Part shown: positions 8,881-16,920 of the stretch, in pieces
Layout of the letters: every line of letters begins with the position of its first letter
How positions within the stretch are numbered: position 1 is the first letter of the stretch
NCBI RefSeq assembly: GCF_025562755.1
Contig: NZ_CP103300.1
Coordinates: 1,116,001-1,180,000 of the forward strand
Origin: Endozoicomonas euniceicola
Lineage (GTDB): Bacteria; Pseudomonadota; Gammaproteobacteria; Pseudomonadales; Endozoicomonadaceae
Length of the DNA: 64,000 bases
Reading direction: 5' to 3'
Made by a program: the position numbers and the translations under genes
Notes under the pieces: model-generated
Databases searched by the model: none
What the model saw: only the letters and a program-made list of their open reading frames with translations
Told to the model about the DNA's origin: nothing

Positions 8881-8923
8881 AGCCTTCGGCGTAGTTACCG
8901 GAAGGTAAAAAACACCGAAGGTT
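8881..8923. other. Nested inverted repeat, possible structured RNA or regulatory hairpin
   Basis: The outer arms AGCCTTCGGCGT and ACACCGAAGGTT are imperfectly complementary, and an inner stem TTACC/GGTAA closes on a GGAA tetraloop. It lies between the 79-aa gene and the DUF3301 gene. It has no T-run and so is not a simple terminator. It could be a leader element of the following gene or a dispersed repeat. Confidence 0.35.
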
Positions 8924-8988
8924 TAGTTGCTGAGGCCGTGCTCCATAGGTATCTTTGTTTGTTCCGAAAATTTTAAAGCTTTATTTCT

Positions 8989-9402
8989 ATGCTTTTGATG
9001 GACACCATTCTCTGGATAATTCCTGCGGCACTTGCCTTCTGGTACTGGTCAGACACTTCCAAAGCGCGGGAAATTGCCATCGCCCATGGTAAAAGAGCCT
9101 GCCGGGATATGAACCTTCAGCTTCTGGATGGTACTGTCGTGCGTTATAAAACCAGGCTTCGAAGAAGTTCCGGTGGACAGATGTGTCTGGTGCGAGATTT
9201 CAGCTTTGAATTTACACCGGATGGCATCCGCCGATACCCGGGACATATTCGCTTGCTGGGCTCCAGACTTCAGATGCTGGATATCCAGTCTCCGGATTTA
9301 TCAGGAGAGCATGACACCAGCGTTATTCTTTCAGCTTCCTATAGAAAAAAGAAAAACGTCGAGTCTGACAAAGTGATTCCGTTCCCAAGGCAGAAACAGT
9401 AA
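8989..9402 (+). CDS. DUF3301 domain protein, single N-terminal membrane anchor
   Basis: A 137-aa protein matching DUF3301 proteins of gammaproteobacteria: a short N-terminal membrane segment (MDTILWIIPAALAFWYW), then SKAREIAIAHGKRACRDM, then a small beta-rich domain with VRDFSFEFTPDGIRRYPG. Function is unknown. Two in-frame ATGs lie at 8989 and 8998, and neither has a strong ribosome site; the second fits the family start slightly better. It precedes efpL by about 100 bases on the same strand. Confidence 0.8.
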   Translation: MLLMDTILWIIPAALAFWYWSDTSKAREIAIAHGKRACRDMNLQLLDGTVVRYKTRLRRSSGGQMCLVRDFSFEFTPDGIRRYPGHIRLLGSRLQMLDIQSPDLSGEHDTSVILSASYRKKKNVESDKVIPFPRQKQ

Positions 9403-9500
9403 TTTTGTTGGCATTGTCGCTTTCAGATAGTTAGCCTCTCTCGCCCAGCAGCAGTCTCTGGTAGAATGCCCGCACTTAATCATTTTGAAGGACTTGCTGT

Positions 9501-10067
9501 ATGAGTTACGCAAGAGAACTGAAAAAAGGTCAGATTGTTCAGATTGATCGTCAATACTATCTGGTTCGTCAGATTGAAACCAAAAGCCCTTCTGCCCGCG
9601 GTGCGTCAACGCTCTATAAAATACGTTTTTCATCCGTCCCGGGCGGACAAAAGCTGGAACAGACCTGTACAGGTGACGATCAGTTCACTGATGTCGACCT
9701 GCAAAGGCGTACCGTTTCCTTCCTATATAAAGAAGGCGATGAATATACGTTCATGGATTCAGAAGATTATTCCCAATACCTGGTCAACAGCAGCACCATT
9801 GAAGACCAGCTTCTGTATCTGAGTGATGGAATGGAAGGTGTGACGGCCCTGCTGGTTGAGGGACAACTGCTGGCTATTGAACTACCGACTTCCATTGCCC
9901 TGGAAATCGTCGAAACGTCTCCGGCTATCAAAGGCGCTTCAGCGGCTGCCAGAACCAAGCCTGCCCAACTGAGTACGGGTCTTGAAGTACAGGTACCTGA
10001 ATATTTGAGCATTGGTGAAGTGATCAAGGTGAACACTGAAACAGGCAAGTATATGTCCAGAGCCTGA
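9501..10067 (+). CDS. efpL: Elongation factor P-like protein EfpL (YeiP)
   Basis: Ribosome-binding translation factor of the EF-P family that relieves stalling at difficult peptide-bond sequences. The 188-aa length and three-beta-barrel layout match YeiP: KOW-like N-domain (ELKKGQIVQIDRQYYLVRQI), the tip loop SPSARGAS with arginine where EF-P has its modified lysine, the central OB domain (YTFMDSEDYSQYLV), and the C-terminal block SAAARTKPAQLSTGLEVQVP. Arginine at the tip is normal for the EfpL branch. The ATG follows GAAGGACT. A strong hairpin lies 14 bases after the stop codon. Confidence 0.95.
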   Translation: MSYARELKKGQIVQIDRQYYLVRQIETKSPSARGASTLYKIRFSSVPGGQKLEQTCTGDDQFTDVDLQRRTVSFLYKEGDEYTFMDSEDYSQYLVNSSTIEDQLLYLSDGMEGVTALLVEGQLLAIELPTSIALEIVETSPAIKGASAAARTKPAQLSTGLEVQVPEYLSIGEVIKVNTETGKYMSRA

Positions 10068-10080
10068 CAGGTCACAGCAA

Positions 10081-10107
10081 GCAGCAGGGCGTTAACCGCT
10101 TTGCTGC
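10081..10107 (+). terminator. Hairpin after efpL, terminator-like
   Basis: GCAGCAGGGCG pairs with CGCTTTGCTGC (11 bp with two G-T pairs) around a TTAAC loop, 14 bases after the efpL stop. A T-run is absent, so it is either a weak terminator or an mRNA 3'-end stabiliser. Confidence 0.5.
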
Positions 10108-10519
10108 CTGTCAAAACCACCTTCTGTCCATCTCGCAAAGCAGGGTTTACTCCATCTATTCAAGATCATCAAAGCCCATCCGATAAATCCCTACACAGGA
10201 TGTTTTGTATGGATTTAAGTTTGTCGAAAGAACAAATCACAAAAATGAAGCTCGCGATAATGAAACAATGTCTGGCAAGAATTAGAAAAAAATTGTATTT
10301 CATCTGTCATCTATTTCGGCGTAATAATGACTAATCTCCTATGATAATAAGGTATTTTTAAATTTAGACTTAATTGTTATATAGCGGATATGAATTAGAA
10401 GTGCACCTATTCGCATGCTTAACTAATCAGATAAAGAATATTTCCTTGCCAGCATAGTGTACTGGCTGGCAATATATTTATTGGCGTTAATGGGTAAACG
10501 TCTGGAAAGGATAGACACC
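10108..10519. other. AT-rich intergenic stretch
   Basis: About 410 bases between efpL and the next exported protein. It contains one possible micro-ORF (10209-10334, annotated separately) and otherwise AT-rich DNA that presumably carries the promoter for the downstream gene. No RNA gene recognised. Confidence 0.5.
10209..10334 (+). CDS. Possible 41-aa basic microprotein
   Basis: An ATG with ACAGGA eight bases upstream opens a 41-aa frame whose C-terminal half is strongly basic (LARIRKKLYF, then HLFRRNND). No family is recognised and the frame could be fortuitous. The ribosome site is the only reason to list it. Confidence 0.22.
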   Translation: MDLSLSKEQITKMKLAIMKQCLARIRKKLYFICHLFRRNND

Positions 10520-11080
10520 ATGGATGGACACAAATTAATTCAATGTCATCTTATCTATCGATCGATTAAGCGGCTGCTAATCCTTACGGTCACTCCTGCT
10601 GTCTGGGCTGAATCCCATAACTCCAACACAACCATCAGTTACGCAAAATACCTGAACCAGTTTTCCAACGATGTCGCGCATGTAGACTCTTACACACCTC
10701 CTGCTTCTCAATCGCTTTTTTCTACCAGACGCCAAAAAGACATGCCGAAGCTTGATGTCGACCATAAGTCAAAGCCGATTTCCCAGAAGAAAGTCAGCAA
10801 ATTTGTTTATAAAGCTTTCACAGACCCTAAAAAACTGACCAGTGATGCCGCAGCCAGTGCCGCCTATCTTGGGTTGGACGCATTAGGATTTGCCAAGCCT
10901 CTGAAAGAACGGGTTGAATACATTAAGGAGAAAACCCAATTTAACTTTGGCCAATGTGGAAAGGTTGAATTCAGTAGTCAATTAAAAGCAGAAAGCTGCC
11001 TGATGGACAACTCCAAAATAGAGCTCAATTCTGATTACAAGCTTGACTCTGTCACAGTCAACTTCAAATGGGCTCTTTGA
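10520..11080 (+). CDS. Exported hypothetical protein with porin-like C-terminal strands
   Basis: I choose the ATG at 10520, preceded by AAGGA, over an upstream ATG in the same frame. The protein then has 186 aa and a signal peptide (LLILTVTPAVWAES). The mature part is polar and lysine-rich in the middle (KSKPISQKKVSKFVYKAF), with a helical DAAASAAYLGLDALGF stretch. The last 45 residues look like alternating beta strands (GQCGKVEFSSQL, DSVTVNFKWAL), ending in an aromatic-leucine pair as in outer-membrane strands. Two cysteines could form a disulfide. No family recognised; a periplasmic or outer-membrane location is inferred. Confidence 0.6.
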   Translation: MDGHKLIQCHLIYRSIKRLLILTVTPAVWAESHNSNTTISYAKYLNQFSNDVAHVDSYTPPASQSLFSTRRQKDMPKLDVDHKSKPISQKKVSKFVYKAFTDPKKLTSDAAASAAYLGLDALGFAKPLKERVEYIKEKTQFNFGQCGKVEFSSQLKAESCLMDNSKIELNSDYKLDSVTVNFKWAL

Positions 11081-11193
11081 GCCAGCGGTTTTTCAAGATA
11101 GCCAGATAAACCATTGTCTTTTTTGTCAGACAAGTACCCATCTACGCCTCTCCTGATACAATACGCCTCCTGATTCAACAGCAGGAAGTCACC

Positions 11194-11802
11194 TTGAATA
11201 CACATAAGCAGTATGCCCTGTTTCGTGACAGGATCGAGTCATTCTCTGACTGGAAACTTACAGCGGCTGCCACTGCCGTCACCGAAAGAGCCTGGCCAAA
11301 TTTTGCATTATTCTCAGAGCTGGCTGAGTTTGGCGACCGCTCAACGGTCAGACACTGTCTGAACATGCTATGGGATAACATTGCCGGACATCAGTCCGCC
11401 AAAAACTTTGAACGGCTGTTGGAAAAAATAGACGACAACACACCCAATCCGGATGATTATGATATGTTTGGTGTCCAGCCAGCTCTGGACACCATTGTCA
11501 GTATCAACTGTGCCATCAACTGTGCCATGACACCCAGCTCAGATGAAGCAGCCAGCGCCCTTACGCTTTCTTTCAGCACCATTGGTAAATTTATTCGCTA
11601 TGCAGAAGTGCCTGAACTGAACGGTACAGAGCTGGCACAGTATATTGAAGAACACGATCTCTACAAACAACATTTAGACTTTTTGGATGATATCCTTAAC
11701 AGGCTAAAAACCCAGAAAAAACAAAACCCCGATTTTATGAAAGAAATCAGGGCGCAAGCTCAAAATAATGGTGTCAGTCAACTGGGAATATCGCTGGATT
11801 AA
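11194..11802 (+). CDS. yjaG: YjaG family protein (DUF416)
   Basis: A 202-aa cytosolic protein of unknown function matching E. coli YjaG along its length: RAWPNFALFSELAEFGD, LNMLWDNI, the acidic PNPDDYDMFGVQPALD block, and the C-terminal LGISLD. The start is TTG with AGGAAG five bases upstream, agreeing with the family N-terminus. In other gammaproteobacteria it often lies near hupA; here it is isolated between an exported protein and a convergent DUF1521-like gene. Confidence 0.9.
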   Translation: MNTHKQYALFRDRIESFSDWKLTAAATAVTERAWPNFALFSELAEFGDRSTVRHCLNMLWDNIAGHQSAKNFERLLEKIDDNTPNPDDYDMFGVQPALDTIVSINCAINCAMTPSSDEAASALTLSFSTIGKFIRYAEVPELNGTELAQYIEEHDLYKQHLDFLDDILNRLKTQKKQNPDFMKEIRAQAQNNGVSQLGISLD

Positions 11803-11815
11803 AAGCTATCAACGT

Positions 11816-12961
11816 CTACTTGATATTACTGATAATATCCTTTAGAAGACTGTAGATTCTACTCTGCGAATTAGACATGGCATCATAATTCTGATTATGG
11901 GACTGCATGGCTCTTTGCAGTTGAACAGTCTGCAGCTGGTTACTGCCTGTCAGGTTCTCTTTGGCCACCTGAAGGTCTGCCTTAAGGGTGGCCCACTCCT
12001 GTGGTGTCAGGTCACCTCGTATGGTCGCCCAATCCTGGGCGACCAGGTTGCCTTTACCATCATCTTTCTTAATTGAAATTTTCAGGATATTAGCCAGAAT
12101 GTCTTTCTCTGCTTTTGTCAATGACGGTGTAACACCACTGTACTCATTATCGACATTGTTTTGAAAAGCCAGTTTACGGGCTGCGTATCCACTGACCTGA
12201 ACATCTGCATCATTGGGGTTGGTTCGGGTCATACTGGCAACATTAACGCCATCATATTCCCAGGCATTCAGCCCTCCCGCTTCCAGCAGAATATGGCCAT
12301 CGTTATCCAGGGTGTCCAGGGCTGCACCATTTAACGCGGCAGGGATAATCTTTGGATCGGCCGTGTTGACATCATTAATTGTCATCCCCTGATTGCCCCG
12401 CTTAATGGTAATCTTCTGGATATCAGCCAGGCCACCGGAAAAATTGTTGGGGTCAAAAGCTGTAGCAGGTATTCCGGTATCAAAGGTAATTTCAGTACCG
12501 TCATCCAGAACCATTGTCATATCGTTCATAACAGGGATGCCAACTTCGCTTGCATCAACACTACCCCCCGCTGGCACTGGTATCAGGGTCTGGTCTTTAT
12601 AAATCAGCTGATTACCTTCAGCATCCACCAGCGTAAACGTGGTATTTCCGACATCATCCGTCTGCAACCCCAGCCCGTATCCATTATCCAATACAATATT
12701 CTTTCCATTTACCGTCCAGCTTGCATCAGCGTAATTACTGTCGCTGTACTGAGCAATATTAGCCTTATTAATCATGGTATTAACGGAGTGCAACAGATTG
12801 TTGGACGTTTCTATATCCTTGGCGATTCTGCGGACTTCGCCATCGAGCATACTGCCTCGTTCAAGGTAAACGGCCGCAATAAAGTCCTGCTGGCTTAGCT
12901 CAGCCGGATCAATCGGCTGAAACGAAATGTTGTCATTATTTACGCCATTAACATTGCTCAT
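11816..12961 (-). CDS. DUF1521-like secreted protein with filament-type coiled ends (candidate type III substrate)
   Basis: A 381-aa acidic, cysteine-free protein without a Sec signal. Residues 1-75 and the last 60 residues are helical with heptad character (LQTVQLQRAMQSHNQN, SQSRIYSLLKDIISNIK), which resembles the ends of type III needle or filament proteins such as EspA. The centre (about 80-250) is beta-rich with DDGTEITFDT, ITIKRGNQGMTI and NDGHILLEAGGLNAWEYDG, resembling DUF1521 domains seen in rhizobial type III effectors. The GDPH autocleavage motif known in some of those is not visible. It lies 44 bases downstream of a small basic helical protein on the same strand, like a substrate after its chaperone. 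Secretion is inferred. Confidence 0.55.
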   Translation of the reverse strand: MSNVNGVNNDNISFQPIDPAELSQQDFIAAVYLERGSMLDGEVRRIAKDIETSNNLLHSVNTMINKANIAQYSDSNYADASWTVNGKNIVLDNGYGLGLQTDDVGNTTFTLVDAEGNQLIYKDQTLIPVPAGGSVDASEVGIPVMNDMTMVLDDGTEITFDTGIPATAFDPNNFSGGLADIQKITIKRGNQGMTINDVNTADPKIIPAALNGAALDTLDNDGHILLEAGGLNAWEYDGVNVASMTRTNPNDADVQVSGYAARKLAFQNNVDNEYSGVTPSLTKAEKDILANILKISIKKDDGKGNLVAQDWATIRGDLTPQEWATLKADLQVAKENLTGSNQLQTVQLQRAMQSHNQNYDAMSNSQSRIYSLLKDIISNIK

Positions 12962-13005
12962 GCTGCTAGCATCCTTGCTGTATTAGCAGAATCGTATGTC
13001 TTTTT

Positions 13006-13368
13006 TTATACAAATCCGGTACGGCGTCTCCGGACAGATGACTTACTCTTGCTTTTAGGTTTGAGAAGGTTATTAGCCAGACGGATTTCCCTGCGTTTTT
13101 CAGACGCTTGCTCAGACATATCCTGTTTCAGTTCTTCACTAAAACGAATCAACTCCTGACGAGCTTTATGCCTCTGCCCTGCGGTCCAGCGGTCGCTGTT
13201 TATGAAATCTCTGAGCGCCTTGCGATCCAGGCCAACATTTTCTATAAATTCAGCCTGTTGCTTCATACTTCGATGTGCTTGATTGAGAACTGCTTCTGAT
13301 TCCTGCCGCACAAGCCAGGATGACTTGCTGAGTTTGGTAATGTCTACCAGGCGGATACGGGATGCCAT
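13006..13368 (-). CDS. Small basic helical protein, possible chaperone of the DUF1521-like protein
   Basis: A 120-aa, almost wholly helical protein with a strongly basic tail (KPKSKSKSSVRRRRTG). It has no signal peptide or membrane segment and I recognise no family. It is the first gene of a two-gene minus-strand unit, 44 bases before the filament-like gene, with GGAGAGAGGGA before its ATG. Size, helical content and position fit a type III class-II or CesAB-like chaperone, but the basic tail could equally bind nucleic acid. The pair should be read together. Confidence 0.55.
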   Translation of the reverse strand: MASRIRLVDITKLSKSSWLVRQESEAVLNQAHRSMKQQAEFIENVGLDRKALRDFINSDRWTAGQRHKARQELIRFSEELKQDMSEQASEKRREIRLANNLLKPKSKSKSSVRRRRTGFV

Positions 13369-13515
13369 TCCCTCTCTCCATGAAAGTCCATGAAAGTTGC
13401 TAATTCTCAGTTTAGACAGATTTCATACAAACATTCACCCGCCAGACTTGAGCAGATAGAATGACAGCAGCAGAAGGTTGCAGATACAGAACAATAAACA
13501 ACAGAGTACGCAGTA

Positions 13516-13713
13516 ATGGATATAGAAAATTTTGAGTCCCTGATGCTAAAAACCCTGCTAACAGGGCTGATTTTATTTATGGGGTTTATCGTTTATGACC
13601 TGTCGAAAAAGTCCAGAGCCGGTAAGTTCGGTACCTTTATTTTATTTGGAGCTCTGTGCCTGGGTGTGCTGGGGTTTCTTATCAAAGGCATTATTATGCG
13701 TTCGATTGGCTGA
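13516..13713 (+). CDS. DUF2788 family small membrane protein
   Basis: A 65-aa inner-membrane protein with two membrane segments (MLKTLLTGLILFMGFIVYDL and FILFGALCLGVLGFLIKG) joined by a short basic loop SKKSRAGKFG. That arrangement and the loop match DUF2788 proteins of pseudomonads and relatives. Function is unknown. Transcribed alone, diverging from the helical-protein/DUF1521 pair. Confidence 0.85.
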   Translation: MDIENFESLMLKTLLTGLILFMGFIVYDLSKKSRAGKFGTFILFGALCLGVLGFLIKGIIMRSIG

Positions 13714-13735
13714 CGGTCGCCTACTGGAATGACTT

Positions 13736-13769
13736 AAAAAAAAGCCCGGGTCAAAACCTTGACCCGGGC
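13736..13769 (-). terminator. Strong Rho-independent terminator, minus strand
   Basis: A perfect 11-bp stem GCCCGGGTCAA/TTGACCCGGGC with an AACC loop is followed, on the minus strand, by eight T. It ends transcripts coming from the DASS transporter about 265 bases upstream, and the hairpin can also act on the DUF2788 gene from the other side. Confidence 0.88.
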
Positions 13770-14033
13770 CAGAATAGAAGAACGAACATGACAAGTCGGT
13801 AAATCAAACAGGTAGACTTACCGTTGAGTACACCAGCACTCCATGACAAGAGATAAGATAGATAGCAACTTATCTGTCCTGCTATTTTGAACGTTCTGAT
13901 AATTTCATTAATCCGTAGATATACGCCAAATAACAACACGAACTGACAAGCACACACAGAAAACCAACTTTACGACAACGCCTGTTCGTACTTTTACCCA
14001 TCCTGCCACGGCACCAACCCAGCTTTAACATAA

Positions 14034-15482
14034 TCATCCAAAATAGCCCAGCCATTCCATCCAGGCTGTTCCTGCGGTAAGCCAGATCGTCAGATAAACA
14101 AAACTCATCAGAAAACCGGCTTTCCACCAGGTGGTTAGTGGAACATATCCGGCACCAAACAAAATCGGGGAAGGGCCATTGCCATAATGCGTCACCACCG
14201 CGCAATTACTGCTCAGGTAAGCCAGCGTAAGAGCGGCACCTGTTGGATGAATACCGGCACTGATCATGATAATCAGAAAACTGGCATACATGGCAGAGAT
14301 TTGAGCCGTTGTTGCAGCAAAAAAGTAGTGAGCAAAGTAATAGACCACGCTGATTGAAATCAGACTAAGCCAAACTGGTAAACCTTCAAACCATAGGCCT
14401 ATAGAGCTGCTGACATACGTAACCACTCCAAACTCACTCAGATAATGCGCCATAGTGACAAAAGCACCAAACCAGATCATGGTATCCCAGGCACCTTTAT
14501 TACCTTTAATTTCGTCCCAGTTAAGTACGCCCGACACCAGCAGCAGACACACGCCACACAGAGCCACCAGTGCAGCAGAGAGCCCCAGGTAACGCCCCGT
14601 TACCCAGAACACCAGCAAACCCGCAAAGGTGCCTGCCATAATCCATTCATCTCGCTTAAAGCGGCCAAGTTCGTGTAACTTTTCTGTCGCCATCTCGACG
14701 GCTTTTGGGGTTTCCCTTAATTGGGGAGGTGAAATTCTATAAAGCAGGACAGGCATGACCGCCAGACAAATTAACCCTGGAACAATCGCTCCAATAGCCC
14801 AGGACGCCCAGGTAATATCAATACCCTGATCACCTGCCAGCTTGATAACCAGTGGATTCCCCGCCATAGCGGTAAGGAACATTCCACTGGTAATCGCATT
14901 GGCATGGAACACTACCAGGGTTAAAAAGGTCCCCATTCTTCTGGCGGAAGGATTACCGGGATAACTGTCATACACCTCAGCGATTGAACGCATAATCGGA
15001 TAAACCACAGCACCGGCTCTGGCCGTCTGGCTGGGCATGGCAGGCGCCAGCACTGCATCCGTCAGAGCCACACCATAGCCGAGCGTAATAGTCCTTTTAC
15101 CCAGCAACCGCATAAAGCAAAACGCTATTCGCAGGCCCAGACCCGTTTTAATAAAACCGTTGGAAATAAAGAACGCCAGCACAATCAGCCAGGTAATGGG
15201 TTCACTGTAACCAGACAACGCCTGTTTCAGAGTCAGAGTCTGGGTAAGCCCCAGAGCAGCCATGCCAAAAAAAGTAACCGCTGACATGGGTAAAGGCATG
15301 ACCATGACTCCGAGCAGAGTACTCAGAAAAATAGTCATCATTTGCCAGCCCCTGATATCCATAGCTTCCGGTGCAGGCAGGTTCCAGAGAATCACCCCAA
15401 AAAGCAGAGGAAAACAATAGCGCAACAACAAGCTTGGCTGAGTTAAAATAGAACGATTGTCAGCAGAATTTGAAGTACTCAA
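14034..15482 (-). CDS. DASS-family anion:sodium symporter (dicarboxylate/2-oxoglutarate type)
   Basis: A 482-aa inner-membrane carrier of the SLC13/DASS family (CitT, SodiT1 branch) that imports di- or tricarboxylates with sodium or in exchange. About twelve hydrophobic segments are visible. Typical blocks include PITWLIVLAFFISNGFIKTG, APAMPSQTARAGAVVYPI (the SNT-like substrate loop) and the late SSNCAVVTHYGNGPSPILFG. The exact substrate cannot be read. The start is TTG with CAGGGTG upstream; no ATG exists near the N-terminus. The 3' flank is unusually long before the terminator. Confidence 0.9.
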   Translation of the reverse strand: MSTSNSADNRSILTQPSLLLRYCFPLLFGVILWNLPAPEAMDIRGWQMMTIFLSTLLGVMVMPLPMSAVTFFGMAALGLTQTLTLKQALSGYSEPITWLIVLAFFISNGFIKTGLGLRIAFCFMRLLGKRTITLGYGVALTDAVLAPAMPSQTARAGAVVYPIMRSIAEVYDSYPGNPSARRMGTFLTLVVFHANAITSGMFLTAMAGNPLVIKLAGDQGIDITWASWAIGAIVPGLICLAVMPVLLYRISPPQLRETPKAVEMATEKLHELGRFKRDEWIMAGTFAGLLVFWVTGRYLGLSAALVALCGVCLLLVSGVLNWDEIKGNKGAWDTMIWFGAFVTMAHYLSEFGVVTYVSSSIGLWFEGLPVWLSLISISVVYYFAHYFFAATTAQISAMYASFLIIMISAGIHPTGAALTLAYLSSNCAVVTHYGNGPSPILFGAGYVPLTTWWKAGFLMSFVYLTIWLTAGTAWMEWLGYFG

Positions 15483-15732
15483 CGTGCACCCTGTCCTGTA
15501 TTTATCATTTTGTTATCCAGCCGTGAAAGAAACATCCTGTTGACTGGCGCATTGACCATGCTTCCAAGGCTTCAGTGTAGTCCAGATTCATGTTTTAAAT
15601 ATTTATTCAAACAAAGGCTTAGACCATCATTCTGATAAAAATTTCTTAAAGCTATCGCTTTCACGTAAAACCGATTTTAAACAACGGCACCGACACCTAT
15701 AATCCCCCGCTATTTTTCTTCGGATCGGAATC

Positions 15733-16416
15733 ATGCGAAAGAATACTTACCACCAGTCCCAAAAAAATACAGATAATCCTAATGAACCGATCAAGCTGAT
15801 CTTGTTCAATAAACCCTACGGTGTTTTGACTCAGTTTACCGATGCAGAGGGCAGGGCAACCCTGAAAGAATATATTCCTATTCCCGGTGTTTATCCTGCT
15901 GGTCGCCTCGACCGGGACAGTGAAGGTTTGTTACTGCTGACCAATAACGGTAAAGTTCAGCATCAGGTCAGCTCTCCCTTACATAAAATGCCGAAAACCT
16001 ATTGGGTTCAGGTAGAAGGCATTCCCGATGAAGCCGCTCTCGACCAGTTGAGAAAAGGCGTAAAACTGAATGACGGCATAACCCTGCCCGCTCAGGTCAA
16101 ACGAATAAACGCCCCTGAATTACCGGATCGTAATCCCCCTATTCGTGTACGTCAGTCTATTCCTGACTGCTGGCTGGAACTGACCATAAAAGAAGGTCGC
16201 AACCGCCAGGTCCGCCGTATGACCGCTGCGATTGGCTATCCCACTCTGAGGCTGGTTCGTTATAAGATAGGAGACTGGACGCTGGACAACCTGCCTCAGG
16301 GGACTTATCAGGAAGTCCCGGTACCAGAGGCATTAAGAAAACAACTGAGCCAGAACAAACCTAAATCAGCCCACCACTGGCATCGCCGATCAAGGACCAC
16401 CCATTGGAAGCGATAA
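15733..16416 (+). CDS. rluE: 23S rRNA pseudouridine synthase RluE
   Basis: RsuA-family pseudouridine synthase that modifies one uridine of 23S rRNA (U2457 in E. coli). The catalytic aspartate is in GRLDRDSEGLLLLTN, the fold motif LILFNKPYGVLTQF opens the domain, and KEGRNRQVRRMTAAIGYPTL closes it. At 227 aa it lacks an S4 domain, as RluE does. The C-terminal tail is basic and histidine-rich. It overlaps the next gene by 13 bases, implying translational coupling. Confidence 0.92.
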   Translation: MRKNTYHQSQKNTDNPNEPIKLILFNKPYGVLTQFTDAEGRATLKEYIPIPGVYPAGRLDRDSEGLLLLTNNGKVQHQVSSPLHKMPKTYWVQVEGIPDEAALDQLRKGVKLNDGITLPAQVKRINAPELPDRNPPIRVRQSIPDCWLELTIKEGRNRQVRRMTAAIGYPTLRLVRYKIGDWTLDNLPQGTYQEVPVPEALRKQLSQNKPKSAHHWHRRSRTTHWKR

Positions 16417-16802
16417 TAAAAAAACACTACACCTTGCTTGCCAGAGTTTTTCTGGCAGTTGCTCTTACCACGATGACGGTTCTGGGGTTAATGCCCCCGG
16501 AGCACATTCCCCTGTCAGACTGGAACGATAAGTTACAGCATATAATAGCTTTTGTAATACTGGCATTTCTTATTGACGCCAGCTGGCCCGAAACAGAACT
16601 GAACTGGAAGAAAGCTCTGGCACTGCTTGGTTATGGCCTGCTTCTGGAAGTGTTGCAGGGGTTTACGGATTATCGCGAGTTATCCGGGCTTGACCTGCTC
16701 GCCGATGCGGCAGGCATCGGGCTCTATGCGGTGACAAGCCCCCTGTTCAGAAAAATACCTGTGATTAACTGGCGATGGAATCGATGCTTCAGTCAGAACT
16801 GA
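16404..16802 (+). CDS. VanZ-like family membrane protein
   Basis: A 132-aa inner-membrane protein with three to four hydrophobic segments and the VanZ-like signature DKLQHIIAFVILAF followed by LLLEVLQGFTDYRELSGLDLLADAAG. Family function is unclear beyond a link to glycopeptide resistance for VanZ itself. TTG start with AAGGA upstream, overlapping the end of rluE. A palindrome follows the stop codon. Confidence 0.85.
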   Translation: MEAIIKKHYTLLARVFLAVALTTMTVLGLMPPEHIPLSDWNDKLQHIIAFVILAFLIDASWPETELNWKKALALLGYGLLLEVLQGFTDYRELSGLDLLADAAGIGLYAVTSPLFRKIPVINWRWNRCFSQN

Positions 16803-16816
16803 GTATCAAGCCACTC

Positions 16817-16836
16817 CCCCGGAGCAAGCTCCGGGG
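16817..16836. terminator. GC-rich palindrome between convergent genes
   Basis: CCCCGGAG/CTCCGGGG, 8-bp stem with a CAAG loop, 14 bases after the vanZ-like stop and about 85 bases past the end of the glycosyltransferase gene on the other strand. No T-run. It may be a bidirectional terminator or a dispersed palindromic repeat; a related half (CTCCGGGG) appears near 20010. Confidence 0.5.
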
Positions 16837-16920
16837 TATACCATTGATGACTACCGGGTGTTTAGGAAGGGCATAGCTGCAAGGCTACACTCTATTCCCA
16901 ATATTCTTGGCTCTTCAGCC

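Noticed and set aside
11182..11198. A 17-base identity (CAGGAAGTCACCTTGAA) with 37241-37257
   Set aside because: One copy is the ribosome site and start of yjaG, the other lies beside a palindrome; no wider similarity. A match of this length is close to chance in 64 kb.
11816..12961. Metal-induced autocleavage site in the DUF1521-like protein
   Set aside because: The GDPH-type cleavage motif described for rhizobial NopE proteins is not seen in this sequence.
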